Of a stretch of DNA of 64,000 nucleotides, positions 34,610 to 43,576 are shown piece after piece; the stretch's first letter is position 1, and every line of letters starts with the position of its first letter. Under the pieces are notes generated by a model. The model worked only from the letters and a program-made list of their open reading frames with translations, was not told the DNA's origin and made no database searches. Made by a program: the position numbers and the translations under genes. The stretch is taken from NCBI RefSeq assembly GCF_024494695.1, contig NZ_JANHDP010000009.1, forward strand, positions 1 to 64,000, in the 5' to 3' direction. The stretch is from Natronoarchaeum rubrum (GTDB taxonomy: Archaea > Halobacteriota > Halobacteria > Halobacteriales > Natronoarchaeaceae).

Positions 34610-35399
34610 GGTGCTTCGCGTGTGTGTCCTGCTCGGCGGCGAGACGATACCAGCTTGGCAAGCGAATGCGTTGCGCAGGCTGCTCGCCGACGAGCACGTC
34701 GAGGTTTCCCTCACAGTTGTCGACGCGGAGACGTCACAGCGTTCGCCGCTCGACGCGATTCGCCGAGGGATCGAACTCCGCGAGTGGGGCGTGATCGGGG
34801 CGCTGCTCGCGGTATTGCGGCGACTCCGGGGACCGCTCCCGTCACAAGAGCGGGTTCCAGTCGACGATATCGACGCGCTTCGGACGGCCACTCGGCGTCG
34901 CTGCGAACCGATTTCGGTCGACGGCTGGAAACAGCGGCTTCCCGACGAGATCGTCGACGAGATCGCGGCATCGACCGACCTCGTCGTCCGGTTCGGCTTC
35001 GGCGTCCTGGTCGGTCGCGTGCTGACGGCGACGGAGTACGGGGTTCTGAGCTACCACCACGGCGACCTCCGGGAGTACCGGGGAATGCCGATGGGGTTCT
35101 GGGAGTACGTTCACGGGCGAGACACCGCGGGAGTCACGCTCCAGCGGTTGAACGAGACGCTCGACGGCGGCGAGATCGTCGCGTTCGAGCGGGTCGACAT
35201 CAGCGACGCGGACCGGTGGGGCGGCGTGAAGTCGCGTCTCTTCGAAGCGTCCGAGTCGATGCTCGCGAACGGCGTGCGAAATCTCCGGAGCGACTCCAGA
35301 GAAACGGCGAGGCCCGACGAACTCGGCGATCTCTACACGACGCCGACGGGAAAGCCGGTACTGACGTATCTCGCCAAAACCGTTCGCGGGACGCTATAG
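34602..35399 (+). CDS. Formyltransferase-like protein
   Basis: This 265-residue protein matches the formyl-transferase N-terminal domain family that includes methionyl-tRNA and sugar formyltransferases. The core shows TDLVVRFGFGVLVGRVLTATEYGVLSYHHGDLREYRGMP, where HHGDLREYRG stands in place of the usual catalytic S-x-H-P-G-x-x-P-x-x-R-G loop. GVTLQRLNETLDGGEIVA follows. It lacks the C-terminal tRNA-binding domain, so a small-molecule or sugar substrate is more likely than initiator tRNA, which archaea do not formylate. It starts with GTG, overlapping the deacetylase stop. Confidence 0.8.
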   Translation: MSEVLRVCVLLGGETIPAWQANALRRLLADEHVEVSLTVVDAETSQRSPLDAIRRGIELREWGVIGALLAVLRRLRGPLPSQERVPVDDIDALRTATRRRCEPISVDGWKQRLPDEIVDEIAASTDLVVRFGFGVLVGRVLTATEYGVLSYHHGDLREYRGMPMGFWEYVHGRDTAGVTLQRLNETLDGGEIVAFERVDISDADRWGGVKSRLFEASESMLANGVRNLRSDSRETARPDELGDLYTTPTGKPVLTYLAKTVRGTL

Positions 35400-35627
35400 A
35401 CGAACTGTCCAGGCTGCAACCGCGGTGATATCCGCCGCCACTGACCAACAGTGCGGACACCTGCGAAAGAACGAACACAGTCGAGAGCGCATCGCCCGGT
35501 GTTTTTCATCAATTAGCACCCACATACTAGCGCGGACTTGAGTGTTAGTTGCAGTTTACTTCGTGCCTCGACCGTCGGACAACGCGACACGTAGCGCTTG
35601 AGTGGCTCGATGAACTACGTTCGACCG

Positions 35628-36260
35628 ATGACCGAGATCCGAGAGTGCGACGCCCACGGCTACGTCGCCGGCGACTCCTGCCCCGTCTGTTTAGCCGACA
35701 GTCCGGTCGTACTCGGGAGCGACCGCCGAGTCAGGCTCTCGAAGTTTCTCAGCGGCGCGCTCCGGCACTTCCCCGACGACGCCGGTTTCGAACTCGACGA
35801 TCAGGGATGGACACCGTACGACGAGCTCGTCGACGCCGCCGTCGCGAAGTACGACTGGGCGCGTTCCGAGCACGTCGCAGCGGTGATCGCTACCGACCCG
35901 AAGGGCCGGTTCGAGCGGGACGGCGACCGCGTCCGCGCCGCCTACGGCCACTCCGTCGACGTCGACCTGGACGCCGAGGCGACGCCGGTGCCCGACGAAC
36001 TGTACCACGGTACCGCGCCCGAGAACATGGCGTCGATACGCGAGGATGGATTGCAACCGATGGGCCGCCAGAAAGTCCACCTGTCCGGGTCGGTCGCGGA
36101 GGCCCGATCGGTCGGCAGTCGCCACGCCGCCGATCCCGCGGTGCTCGCGATCGACGCCGCGACGATGCAGGCCGACGGTCTGCGAGTCGTCAAGCGCGGC
36201 CGAGAGACGTACACGACCGATCGAGTGCCACCGAAGTACCTGCAGGAACTCGACGGCTGA
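35628..36260 (+). CDS. kptA: RNA 2'-phosphotransferase KptA/Tpt1
   Basis: KptA removes a 2'-phosphate from RNA using NAD+. This 210-residue protein starts with a small zinc-knuckle-like section (RECDAHGYVAGDSCPVCLAD). The KptA domain follows: RLSKFLSGALRHFPDDAGFELDDQGW (about 37-62), DGDRVRAAYGHS (about 97), ELYHGTAPENMASIREDGLQPMGRQKVHLS (about 124-153) and RGRETYTTDRVPPKYL. All expected conserved blocks are present. I start at MTEIREC; an ATG six codons earlier is possible. Its biological role in archaea is uncertain. It stands alone, convergent with the SMC-like gene. Confidence 0.92.
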   Translation: MTEIRECDAHGYVAGDSCPVCLADSPVVLGSDRRVRLSKFLSGALRHFPDDAGFELDDQGWTPYDELVDAAVAKYDWARSEHVAAVIATDPKGRFERDGDRVRAAYGHSVDVDLDAEATPVPDELYHGTAPENMASIREDGLQPMGRQKVHLSGSVAEARSVGSRHAADPAVLAIDAATMQADGLRVVKRGRETYTTDRVPPKYLQELDG

Positions 36261-36340
36261 GCGTCGAAATCGACTCTCGGAACTCGCGCTTTCGGTTGGG
36301 GAAGCGCCGGTCGGACCTGCCGGTTCGCTCGGCGCGAACC

Positions 36341-38308
36341 CTATATTTCGGTCACGCGCTCGTGGGGCGCCTCCAGCGCGGCGGCGTCCTCCTCGAGCAG
36401 CGCGACGGTGAGATACGGCACGTGATCGCGGAAGTACTCGATCAGATCGGCGATCCGCGCGGAGTCGATCGCCTCCAGCGAGTCCAGCAGCATGAACGGC
36501 ACCGTCTCGTGGATGTCGTGGACGAGGTAGCCCGCCAGAGCGAACACCAGTCCGGTCACCTCGCGCTCGCTCTCGCTGAGGTGGCTCACGTCGTCCTCGT
36601 AGGCGGCGCCGCTGTCGGTGCTGCGGACGATCTTCAGGTCGAACGACGACTTCTCGACCTTGCGGCGGCCCTGACGGACCTCCCGCTCGGTGCGCTCGAT
36701 CCAGATCCGGTCGAGATTGTCGTAGCCCAGCACGTCGAGCACCTGCTCCATGTGCTCGTTGAACGCGTCGACCGCGTCGGCCTCGATGCGGTCGATCCGG
36801 GTCCGGAGGTCGGTCAGTTCGTCGGCGACCGTCTCGCGGCGCTCCTCCAACTCCTCGCGCTCGTCGAGGCGCTCCTCGATCGATGCGATCTCCTCCTCGA
36901 CGTCCTCGCGCTGCTCTTCGAGGCGTTCGATCTCGAATTCCAACTCGTTGACCTCCTTGTGCTGGTCGAGCAGTTCGTCCTGCACGTCGTCTTCGAGTCG
37001 CTCGACGTCCGCTTCGAGCGCCGCGATTTCGTCTGTGAGCTCCGAGCGCTGCTCCTCGTACCGCTCGACGCGCTCGTCGCGCTCCTCGATCTCCTCCTCG
37101 ACGTCGTCGAGTTTCTTCCGAGTACGCTCGTGCTCGTCGCGACGGTCGCGCAGGTCGCTCAACTCGGAGCGCGTCTCGCGGAGCGCGGTCGAAAGCTCGC
37201 TGCGCTCGTCGAGACGCTCTTGCCGAGTCTCCCGGAGCTGCTCGACCGTCGTCTCGATCTGGTCGCGTGCGACCGACGAGCCGCAGGTCCAGCACTCGAC
37301 CGTCTCGCCGTCGTTGTCGGGCAGCAGCTGGTCGGTCACGTTGCCCCCGCCGTCGGAGTCTCCGCTCGCGTCGATCGGGCCGCCGGCCGATTCGAGCATC
37401 TCCTCGTTGAACTGGATCGTACTCTGGAGCTGGCTGATCTCGGCGGTGAGCTCTTCTTTCTCGTTCTGGAGCTGATCGATCTCGGCTTCGAGTCGGTCTA
37501 TCTCCGCGTCGGGGCGCTCGGGAGCGTCGTCGAGCTCATCGGCCAACTCCTCTCGTTCGTCTTCGAGAGCGTCGATGCTCTCGCGCTCGGTGTCGATCCG
37601 GCGACGAACCCGTTCGAGTTCCGAGCGGGTCGTCTGGAGTTCGTCGAGCTTCGCGTCGAGCTCGTCTTTCTCCTCGCGTGTCTCCTCGACGCCCGCCTCG
37701 GCATCCTCGACGCTCTCTTCGGCCTCGGCAAGCTCCTCGCGCAGTTCCTCGATCTCGCCGGTCAGCCGCGTTCGCTTCTGCTCGAGGTCGGGGAGCTTCG
37801 CGGACAGATCCTCCAACTTCGAGAGTTGCTGATCGATGTCCCGCTTTTCCTGCTCGGTGCGGGAAATCTCCTGCCGGATGGCGTCAGTGTCGACCGGCCG
37901 CATGATGATATCCCGGAGGTCGTCACCTCGGGCCACCGCGCGCCGAGCCTCGTTGTCCTCGAGCAGGAACGCGAACAGGTCGGCGATCTCGCTGTCCTCG
38001 AGGAAGGGCTCTCCCTCCGTCACGACCGTCCCGTTACGACGGTGTAGCGTCCGCTCGTACGTCTCGTCGCCGACTTCCAGTACCGCCGTCCCGTCGTCGG
38101 CGTCGGCTTTCAGCGACGCGTCGTCGCTGCCCAGCGCAGCCATAATCGCCTGCAGCAGCGACGTCCGGTTGGTCGCGTTGCGGCCAGTGAGTGCCGTAAT
38201 TCCCCGGTGCAACGTCACCTCGGTCTCGTCGATGCCACCGATATTTCGGGCACGGAGGACGACGCTCTGCGGGGGAGTCGATATCCGCTGTTGTGAATCA
38301 GAGCTCAT
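36341..38308 (-). CDS. Archaea-specific SMC/Rad50-like coiled-coil ATPase
   Basis: This 655-residue protein has an N-terminal ATPase half, a long coiled coil (about 130-530) with a central zinc-hook-like CxxC (VECWTCGSSVARDQ, about 325), and a C-terminal half with a signature-like HLSESEREVTGLVFALAGYLV and Walker B-like VPFMLLDSLEAID. The Walker A is unusual (LTGRNATNRTSLLQAI), with Arg-Thr in place of the usual Lys-Ser/Thr. The family (Sph-like, archaea-specific SMC-related) sits beside rdfA in haloarchaea. I start at the second Met (38308) because a TATA box at 38331-38340 would begin a leaderless transcript there. Confidence 0.88.
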   Translation of the reverse strand: MSSDSQQRISTPPQSVVLRARNIGGIDETEVTLHRGITALTGRNATNRTSLLQAIMAALGSDDASLKADADDGTAVLEVGDETYERTLHRRNGTVVTEGEPFLEDSEIADLFAFLLEDNEARRAVARGDDLRDIIMRPVDTDAIRQEISRTEQEKRDIDQQLSKLEDLSAKLPDLEQKRTRLTGEIEELREELAEAEESVEDAEAGVEETREEKDELDAKLDELQTTRSELERVRRRIDTERESIDALEDEREELADELDDAPERPDAEIDRLEAEIDQLQNEKEELTAEISQLQSTIQFNEEMLESAGGPIDASGDSDGGGNVTDQLLPDNDGETVECWTCGSSVARDQIETTVEQLRETRQERLDERSELSTALRETRSELSDLRDRRDEHERTRKKLDDVEEEIEERDERVERYEEQRSELTDEIAALEADVERLEDDVQDELLDQHKEVNELEFEIERLEEQREDVEEEIASIEERLDEREELEERRETVADELTDLRTRIDRIEADAVDAFNEHMEQVLDVLGYDNLDRIWIERTEREVRQGRRKVEKSSFDLKIVRSTDSGAAYEDDVSHLSESEREVTGLVFALAGYLVHDIHETVPFMLLDSLEAIDSARIADLIEYFRDHVPYLTVALLEEDAAALEAPHERVTEI

Positions 38309-38330
38309 TACGAATTCGTTCATCGTGATT

Positions 38331-38340
38331 GTATTTATGC
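38331..38340 (-). promoter_or_regulatory. TATA box of the SMC-like gene
   Basis: GCATAAATAC on the minus strand, centred about 27 bases before the ATG at 38308. Confidence 0.55.
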
Positions 38341-38432
38341 TTTAGTACTCTCCCCCGGTTTCGACCGTCATGGGTTACAATCATACGCGTGTAAATCCCG
38401 GCGCGGCGACTGCAGATCCACGGGCGCGACAC

Positions 38433-39056
38433 TCACGCTCCGGCGCAGTCGCACCCCTCCGCGTCGAGCAGTTCGCCGACCGTGTAGTGGCCGCCGCAGT
38501 CTTCACAGACGACCGTCACGTCGACCAGGACGCTGTACTCGCCGACCGACAGCGCGTCGGCACCGTCGAGCCGGCCGATCGTGTCGTCGGTCACCGCGAC
38601 GGTGCGGTTCTGCAGGGCTCGGAGCGTGTCGCGCGCGTTCTCGACCCGCTCGGCGTCGTCCGGTTCTTCCATCGAGGCTTCGAGGCAGTCGGTGAGGTGC
38701 GTGTGGACGGTCTGGTGGGAGACGAAGTCGCGCTCGACCTGCTCGATCGGCACCGAAGCGTGTTCGAGTTCGCGGCGAGTTTCGGTCCGGCTCCCGCTGC
38801 TGACGTCGTCGTCGGTGAGGATCCGATAGACGTTCTCGACCTCCCCGTCCCTGTACTCCATACCCGCCTGATCCATCGCCGCTCGCAGGGTTCTGCGGTC
38901 GACCTCGCTGGCGAGCTTCCGGAGGCTGCGCCGTTCGCCGTCGGCGCCGGTCCATTCCGCTACGAGGTCGTCGTTCAACTCGTCGAGATCGTACCGATCG
39001 ACGATCCGTCCGACCTTGCAGTTACAGCCCTCGTCGGTGTCGTCGTGTTCGCTCAC
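38433..39056 (-). CDS. rdfA: Rod-determining factor RdfA
   Basis: RdfA is needed for rod shape in Haloferax volcanii. This 207-residue homologue begins VSEHDDTDEGCNCKVGRIVDRYDLDELNDDLVAEWTG, has central helical parts (RRTLRAAMDQAGMEYRDGEVENVYRIL, about 60-90), and ends with a second Cys cluster (VVCEDCGGHYTVGELLDAEGCDC), giving a likely zinc site. The GTG start at 39056 is chosen because the TATA box at 39086-39095 points to a transcript starting about there; a TTG nine codons upstream is the alternative. It lies just upstream of the SMC-like gene, as in other haloarchaea, with a 124-base gap and a separate promoter. Confidence 0.9.
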   Translation of the reverse strand: MSEHDDTDEGCNCKVGRIVDRYDLDELNDDLVAEWTGADGERRSLRKLASEVDRRTLRAAMDQAGMEYRDGEVENVYRILTDDDVSSGSRTETRRELEHASVPIEQVERDFVSHQTVHTHLTDCLEASMEEPDDAERVENARDTLRALQNRTVAVTDDTIGRLDGADALSVGEYSVLVDVTVVCEDCGGHYTVGELLDAEGCDCAGA

Positions 39057-39377
39057 GACCGTTGCTACGGGCGGTCGGCTCAAAACTGTTTATCCTCGTC
39101 GTCAGTCTTCAGGAGGGGCGAGTGACGGTGGTACGCTGACGCTACCGAGCGCTCGAGCGAGCCTGAACGACGCCGAGCGACTCGACGGAGCCCGCCGAGA
39201 CCGGACGCATAGCGGCGCGAGCGTCGGTACGCCGTTGCTATACTCCGGTAGCCTACACGTACCACCACCAATTTTGCAGTCGTAAGACGCTCTCGCGGCG
39301 CCTGACGAGCGAAGAGCGACACGATTATTATGCCCGCCGCGAGGACATACGTCCGACGTTGACCATCGATCTTCCCT
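39057..39377. other. Intergenic, divergent promoters only
   Basis: About 320 bases between rdfA and the HalOD1 gene with no gene seen. GATTATTATGCC near 39321-39332 is a promoter candidate for the HalOD1 gene. Confidence 0.4.
39086..39095 (-). promoter_or_regulatory. TATA box of rdfA
   Basis: GGATAAACAG on the minus strand, about 35 bases before the chosen GTG start. Confidence 0.5.
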
Positions 39378-39734
39378 ATGAATAGCAACACAAGCTTGCG
39401 TTTGACGACCGACGACGAGAAGACGACTGTACCGACCGCAACGACCCAATCGGCCATGTCCGATGTCCCGGCCAGCACTCACCGAACGCGCCACGAGTTC
39501 ACGGGCGAGCGGCGACTGAGCACCAGCGTGGTCCAAGCCGTCGCGACCACGCTCGGGACGGATCCGATGTCGCTCAACGAACGCCTGTACGACGTGCTGG
39601 ACCCCGACGCACTCGACCGTCTGTTCGGCGGCGACAGCGGGACAGCGGGCCCGCGAACGCTCGAATTCGAGCTGGCTGGCTGTTCGGTGACCATCCACGG
39701 CGACGGGCGGATCGTCGTCCGACGCTCGCCCTGA
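39378..39734 (+). CDS. HalOD1 output-domain protein
   Basis: This 118-residue protein has an unstructured Thr/Asn-rich start (about 1-38). A HalOD1 domain follows: LSTSVVQAVATTLGTDPMSLNERLYDVLDPDALDRLFGG, then the closing strands LEFELAGCSVTIHGDGRIVVR. It is the same architecture as 4592-4891 and of unknown biochemical role. It stands alone between rdfA and a small conserved-looking gene. Confidence 0.82.
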   Translation: MNSNTSLRLTTDDEKTTVPTATTQSAMSDVPASTHRTRHEFTGERRLSTSVVQAVATTLGTDPMSLNERLYDVLDPDALDRLFGGDSGTAGPRTLEFELAGCSVTIHGDGRIVVRRSP

Positions 39735-39890
39735 AGCGGTGTGAGGCCGGCGTCACGTCGTTCCTGACGACGGAGAGTCAGCCAACCCTACGCATCGGAC
39801 GGGCGCTGATTCGGACGTAAGCACAGCCACGGCGATATTTGGCGGTCGTTTCACCGAAGTAATCAAAGGAAAACTACAGGTCCCGATACT

Positions 39891-39900
39891 AATTTATACT
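39891..39900 (+). promoter_or_regulatory. TATA box of the 39-residue gene
   Basis: AATTTATACT, 22-32 bases before the ATG at 39923, the spacing of a leaderless haloarchaeal transcript. Confidence 0.6.
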
Positions 39901-39922
39901 GCTAAGTTGAAGCTACGATCTC

Positions 39923-40042
39923 ATGACAGGATGGCTGTCCGACAGCGATCGCGAGCGGATCGAAGAGTTCGCGGAAACGCCGAAGTACAAGCGGAGCCCG
40001 GAGATGCTCGCTCCGGAGTCAGACGAAGACGACGAGGAGTGA
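39923..40042 (+). CDS. 39-residue conserved-looking microprotein
   Basis: The frame encodes MTGWLSDSDRERIEEFAET then PKYKRSPEMLAPESDEDDEE. A charged helix is followed by a short basic segment and an acidic tail, with a well-placed TATA box. I recall near-identical small proteins in other haloarchaea (MTGWLSD.. ER.EEF... PKYKRSPEML) but know no function. It is too short for most gene callers and easily missed. Confidence 0.75.
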   Translation: MTGWLSDSDRERIEEFAETPKYKRSPEMLAPESDEDDEE

Positions 40043-40547
40043 CGGACAGTCGGTAGGTCCGGTCGACCGCGACCCCGCGCGTTCGCGACGCGATCGCGTC
40101 GTCCTCGCTGCCGCGCAGGCCTCCTCGCCGTGCCTAGACCGATTCCTTCTTCCAGTAGACCGGTGGACGTTGAACAGCTTTGTAGCCAGCCACGGCGCTC
40201 TGGCGGCTGCGCGCGAACTGTGAGATCACTATCGTCGATACGCTCATCGCGGCGCCGACCGCTCGCGCGGCGCCAACGCGCGGCACGCTATGCTGGGCAT
40301 CGACGTTCGATGCGTGCGCCGTGGCACCAACGCTCGATACGTGCGCTGTGGCATCGCTGCGCAGCGTTAAAATACTCGACCCGACCGCATAGTGGTCGTC
40401 CGTCCAGTTGGGACGATCGCGCGACGAACGGCGCGCGGTCGCCCGACGAACGTCGACACCGCCCTCAGTCGTCGAATCTGTGCCCCCGACGGGGGGATCC
40501 ATTCGGACACCACGCCGTGTCGTTCGCGTGCCGGTTTGCCCGCGAAG
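40043..40547. other. Intergenic with a 27-bp tandem repeat
   Basis: About 500 bases. The only structure I see is an imperfect 27-base duplication at 40302-40355. The open minus-strand frame across it is Arg/Ser-rich and not convincing. Confidence 0.4.
40302..40355. repeat. Two imperfect 27-bp tandem copies
   Basis: Both copies share TCGATNCGTGCGCNGTGGCA. They differ at about six of 27 positions. Confidence 0.55.
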
Positions 40548-40826
40548 TCACTCGACCATGTTTTCGGCCTGAATCTGCTGCCAGATCTCCTCGCCGGGCT
40601 CCGTAATGCCGTACACCCGTCCCTTCTTGCGGTCCTCCGACACCAGAAGCTCGACGAGCTCACGCTCTCGCAGGCTGCTCAGCGCCCGCGAGATGTGCGC
40701 GATGCCGGCGCCGGAGTCGGTCGCGATCTGCGTCGGCGTCGCCGGTCCCTCCGAGAGCCGCCGCAGCACCTCCACCCTGTACCTCGAACTAATGACGAAC
40801 CCGATCTCGTCCCACTCATCGTTCAT
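40548..40826 (-). CDS. ArsR/MarR-like winged-helix regulator
   Basis: This 92-residue protein is a bare winged-helix domain: IGFVISSRYRVEVLRRLSEGPATPTQIATDSGAGIAHISRALSSLRERELVELL, then the wing SEDRKKGRVYGITEPGEEIWQQI. The recognition helix is GIAHISRALSSLRERELVE. Such small regulators are common in haloarchaea and often control neighbouring genes. Here neighbours are distant, so no target can be named. There is no ligand-binding Cys cluster. Confidence 0.88.
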   Translation of the reverse strand: MNDEWDEIGFVISSRYRVEVLRRLSEGPATPTQIATDSGAGIAHISRALSSLRERELVELLVSEDRKKGRVYGITEPGEEIWQQIQAENMVE

Positions 40827-41355
40827 TGTATCACTCGCTTGTTTCCTTTTGGTATTGGCAAACGGCTTAATACATGTCTATCGTCGAAACGGAATTCCCC
40901 AATCGATCATACTTTAAGCTACGAAAAACTGTGACGACTGCGTGTATCGTCTAGAGTATGTTCGTTTTACCTCGGTCTGAAGATAGATACTCACCACTCC
41001 GTACGTCTGGTCCGGTGTAGTTGATAGCCGACTGACGATACGTGCCGTCACGGAGGGTGTGGTTGCGTTTGCCACGGTTCGTGCGCGGTCCGGTATCGCC
41101 ATCCGTTCCGAATGCACGCCGTGAGCACAGCCGACGAGCACGTCACGATGACGATCGGGGTGCCGCCCGACTGTAGGCGTCTGATCGAGATTTCGGCCCG
41201 ATCGACTCGACCGGATCGTTCGGGACGGCTAAGGACGCTATTACAATGCGTTTGACCGGTCAGTTGCTCGGACGAGTGACCCGAATGACGATTTCTGCCA
41301 TCGAGACGCTCGCACGCGCGCCGCGCGATGACTGTCCCGCTGCCCCGTCCGGGCG
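40827..41355. other. Intergenic, no gene recognised
   Basis: About 530 bases. AT-rich from 40830 to 41000. CTATTACAATG at 41249-41259 is a weak relative of the ATAACAA motif upstream of the DUF1616 gene. No convincing gene. Confidence 0.4.
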
Positions 41356-42387
41356 ATGACCCACGGCGACGTCGAGACGACGTGGCGCACCCGGCTCCGG
41401 CGATCCGTCCGCCCGGGCGCGCTGGACGTGATCGCCGTTCTAGGGTACCTGGCGGCGAGTGCCGGCGCGCTGTACGTCCTCGAGGTCGGCGGATCGGTCC
41501 GGGCGCTACTCGGTCTCCCGCTGGTCCTATTCCTCCCGGGGTACGCCCTCGTCGCCGCGGCGTTTCCCGGCCATCTCGAGGAATCGGCGATTGGCGACGA
41601 GTCGACGGTGGATGGACTGCTGGCCGGCGGCACGCCCGGCTGGTACGAGCGTCTGGCGCTGTCGCTCGCCGGGAGCCTCGCGATACTACCGCTGTTCGGG
41701 CTCGCACTCCCCAGCACGCGGTGGGGATTCGAGCCGCGAGCGGTACTCGTCGCGCTGGGAGGGTTCACCGCGCTCGGGATGCTCGTCGCGGTCGTCCGGC
41801 GGTGGCGGCTCCCCCGGAGCGAGCGGTTCCGGGCGCCGATCGGCGCCGCGTCGACCGACGCCTACCGCGGGCTGTTCGCGCCGGACACCCGTTTCGACGG
41901 GGCGCTGAACGTCGTCTTGATCCTGAGCATGATCGTCGCGCTGAGCGCGGTCGGCTACGCGCTGGTCGCGCCCCAGAGCGGCCCCGCGACGACGCAGTTC
42001 GAGTTGCTAACCGAGAACGAGTCCGGCGAGCTCGTCACCTCGAACTATCCCGAAGAGCTCCCCCCAGGCGCCAGCGAGGAGTTGGTCGTCTCGGTCACCA
42101 ACGGCGCCGACGAGGAGCGCGAGTACATCGTCGTGGTCGAGACGCACCGGGTCGAGGAGACCAATGGATCGCTGGAGGTTCTAGAGGAGTCCGAAATGAC
42201 ACGCCTGGAGACGTCAGTCGACGCCGGCTCAACCGCTCAGATCCGCCACACCGCCGACCCGTCGCTGACCGGCGATACGCTCCGGCTCAACTACTACCTC
42301 TACCGGGGCGACGCGCCCGACGACGTCGATGCCGAGAGCGCTGACAAACACCTCTGGATCACCGTCAACGGGACGGCCGGCGGCTGA
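41356..42387 (+). CDS. DUF1616 membrane protein
   Basis: This 343-residue paralogue of the protein at 20035-21087 has the same order of parts: an N-terminal membrane pair with the signature GLPLVLFLPGYALVAAAFPG (about 48-75), further membrane segments near 98-150 and one near 190-215, then an outer domain (LLTENESGELVTSNYPEELPPGASEELVVSVTNG) ending LNYYLYRGDAPDDVDAESADKHLWITVNG. No function is known. Its presence beside the second polysaccharide block mirrors the first. Confidence 0.85.
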   Translation: MTHGDVETTWRTRLRRSVRPGALDVIAVLGYLAASAGALYVLEVGGSVRALLGLPLVLFLPGYALVAAAFPGHLEESAIGDESTVDGLLAGGTPGWYERLALSLAGSLAILPLFGLALPSTRWGFEPRAVLVALGGFTALGMLVAVVRRWRLPRSERFRAPIGAASTDAYRGLFAPDTRFDGALNVVLILSMIVALSAVGYALVAPQSGPATTQFELLTENESGELVTSNYPEELPPGASEELVVSVTNGADEEREYIVVVETHRVEETNGSLEVLEESEMTRLETSVDAGSTAQIRHTADPSLTGDTLRLNYYLYRGDAPDDVDAESADKHLWITVNGTAGG

Positions 42388-42712
42388 TCACCGGAGCGCT
42401 GACCGGCGAACCGCGCCGCCGGTACTCTCGCACGATCGGAACTCCGAGATCGCAGTTAGACGTACCGAGCGCAGTCAGCCTCGACGAGAACGGGCAGATG
42501 CTTTATTTATTCGTTCACGCATGCACGGGCAGCTGCGGCATCGCGCTCGCTTCGAGTTCAGTTCCGTTGCTGACGGCACGGCTGTCTCTGCGGCGGCCGA
42601 CAGATAGTGACGGATGAGCGAGGACGGGCGAAGGATAACGTCTAGCGGTCTCGTAGCACGAGAGTGGCCGTCGGCGTCGCGGCTGGAGGACGCACAGTGC
42701 GGCCGAGCGGAT
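42388..42712. other. Intergenic between convergent genes, nothing recognised
   Basis: About 325 bases with no coding character. An AT-rich spot GCTTTATTTATTCG lies at 42500-42513. Confidence 0.35.
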
Positions 42713-43267
42713 TCAGCGCCGTCGGTTGTCGATCAGTTCCGTCGAGATTTCCCCGCCGCTGCGCTGGGTGTCGATCAGGTGAACGATCGCCATCGCCGCG
42801 AACGCGACGATGATCAGCAACCCTGCGGTGAATTCGCCCAGGGCGGCGAAGCCGGCGACGCCGAACTCGACTGCGAGATAGAACAGTGCGCTGATCGCGG
42901 CCAGTCCGAGATAGTACCGCTGCCACGGGCGGCCGTCTTCCTCTCGTGAGAGATACGCGCTGATGTCGTCGGCCTGGTCGGCGAGTGCCACGACCCCGCG
43001 GTCGGAGTCGTACTCGATGATACCGGCGTCCTCCATCTTCGGGACGTGCGTCTGGTACAGTGACACGTACACGCGCTTGCGCTGCTGGCTCGTCAGGTCG
43101 TCGACGTCGGTGTCGTTTTCCCAGGCGGCGACCTCGTCGGCCAGCTCGCCGATCTCGACTTCGCCGTCGACCTGGTTGAGGTAGTACAGCACGAACCGTC
43201 GCCGAGGACTACTCAACAGATCAAACACTACGTCTTGGGAAAGTACGTCGCGGTCGGGTTGGGACAT
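42713..43267 (-). CDS. DUF7344 winged-helix protein with two membrane helices
   Basis: This 184-residue protein shows the complete family layout. A winged-helix domain (about 8-115) carries VFDLLSSPRRRFVLYYLNQ, ELADEVAAWEN, KRVYVSLYQTHVPKMEDAGIIEYDSDRGVVAL. Two membrane helices follow (about 128-170; YYLGLAAISALFYLAVEFGVAGFAALGEFTAGLLIIVAFAAMAIVHLI) and a short polar tail. It is probably a membrane-tethered regulator. It is the intact counterpart of the interrupted gene at 3023-3616. It lies upstream of the second polysaccharide block, transcribed away from it. Confidence 0.87.
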   Translation of the reverse strand: MSQPDRDVLSQDVVFDLLSSPRRRFVLYYLNQVDGEVEIGELADEVAAWENDTDVDDLTSQQRKRVYVSLYQTHVPKMEDAGIIEYDSDRGVVALADQADDISAYLSREEDGRPWQRYYLGLAAISALFYLAVEFGVAGFAALGEFTAGLLIIVAFAAMAIVHLIDTQRSGGEISTELIDNRRR

Positions 43268-43576
43268 TAATTACGTGTCATGCTCGGCGCTCGCCTGGTT
43301 GCGGTTCCGAACCTCTACAGCATGCTGTCTTTCAATCATTACTTTGTTACATAGTGGCTAAAAAGGACCCGCCCCGATACGGGACCGCCTGACGACCCGC
43401 CAGACGAGGCGTGAGAGAGAGTCATACGACAGCCTAAGCGGCGCTCGTGGATACGGGTTTCGCCCGACAGCACGGCGATAAGACGTGTTCTACGCCGGGG
43501 GCAACTGGCGCATAACAAAGGTGGCACGTTGATAAGCAGCGGGTAGTCCGAGACGAGTACCGACAACGGATATACC
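43268..43576. other. Divergent promoter region of the second glycan block
   Basis: About 310 bases with no gene. It includes the ATAACAAAG motif at 43512-43520. Confidence 0.45.
43512..43520 (+). promoter_or_regulatory. ATAACAAAG motif upstream of the DegT operon
   Basis: GCATAACAAAGG, 56 bases before a short leader-like frame and 175 before the GTG of the aminotransferase. Confidence 0.55.

Noticed and set aside
35549..38047. 832-codon open frame opposite kptA and the SMC-like gene
   Set aside because: It mirrors the codons of a coiled-coil gene; Leu/Val-rich translation is a shadow of GAG/GAC-rich coding DNA.
40134..40502. 122-codon minus-strand frame downstream of the winged-helix gene
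   Set aside because: Arg/Ser/Ala-rich, not acidic, no recognisable domain; the internal peptide repeat only reflects the 27-bp DNA duplication.
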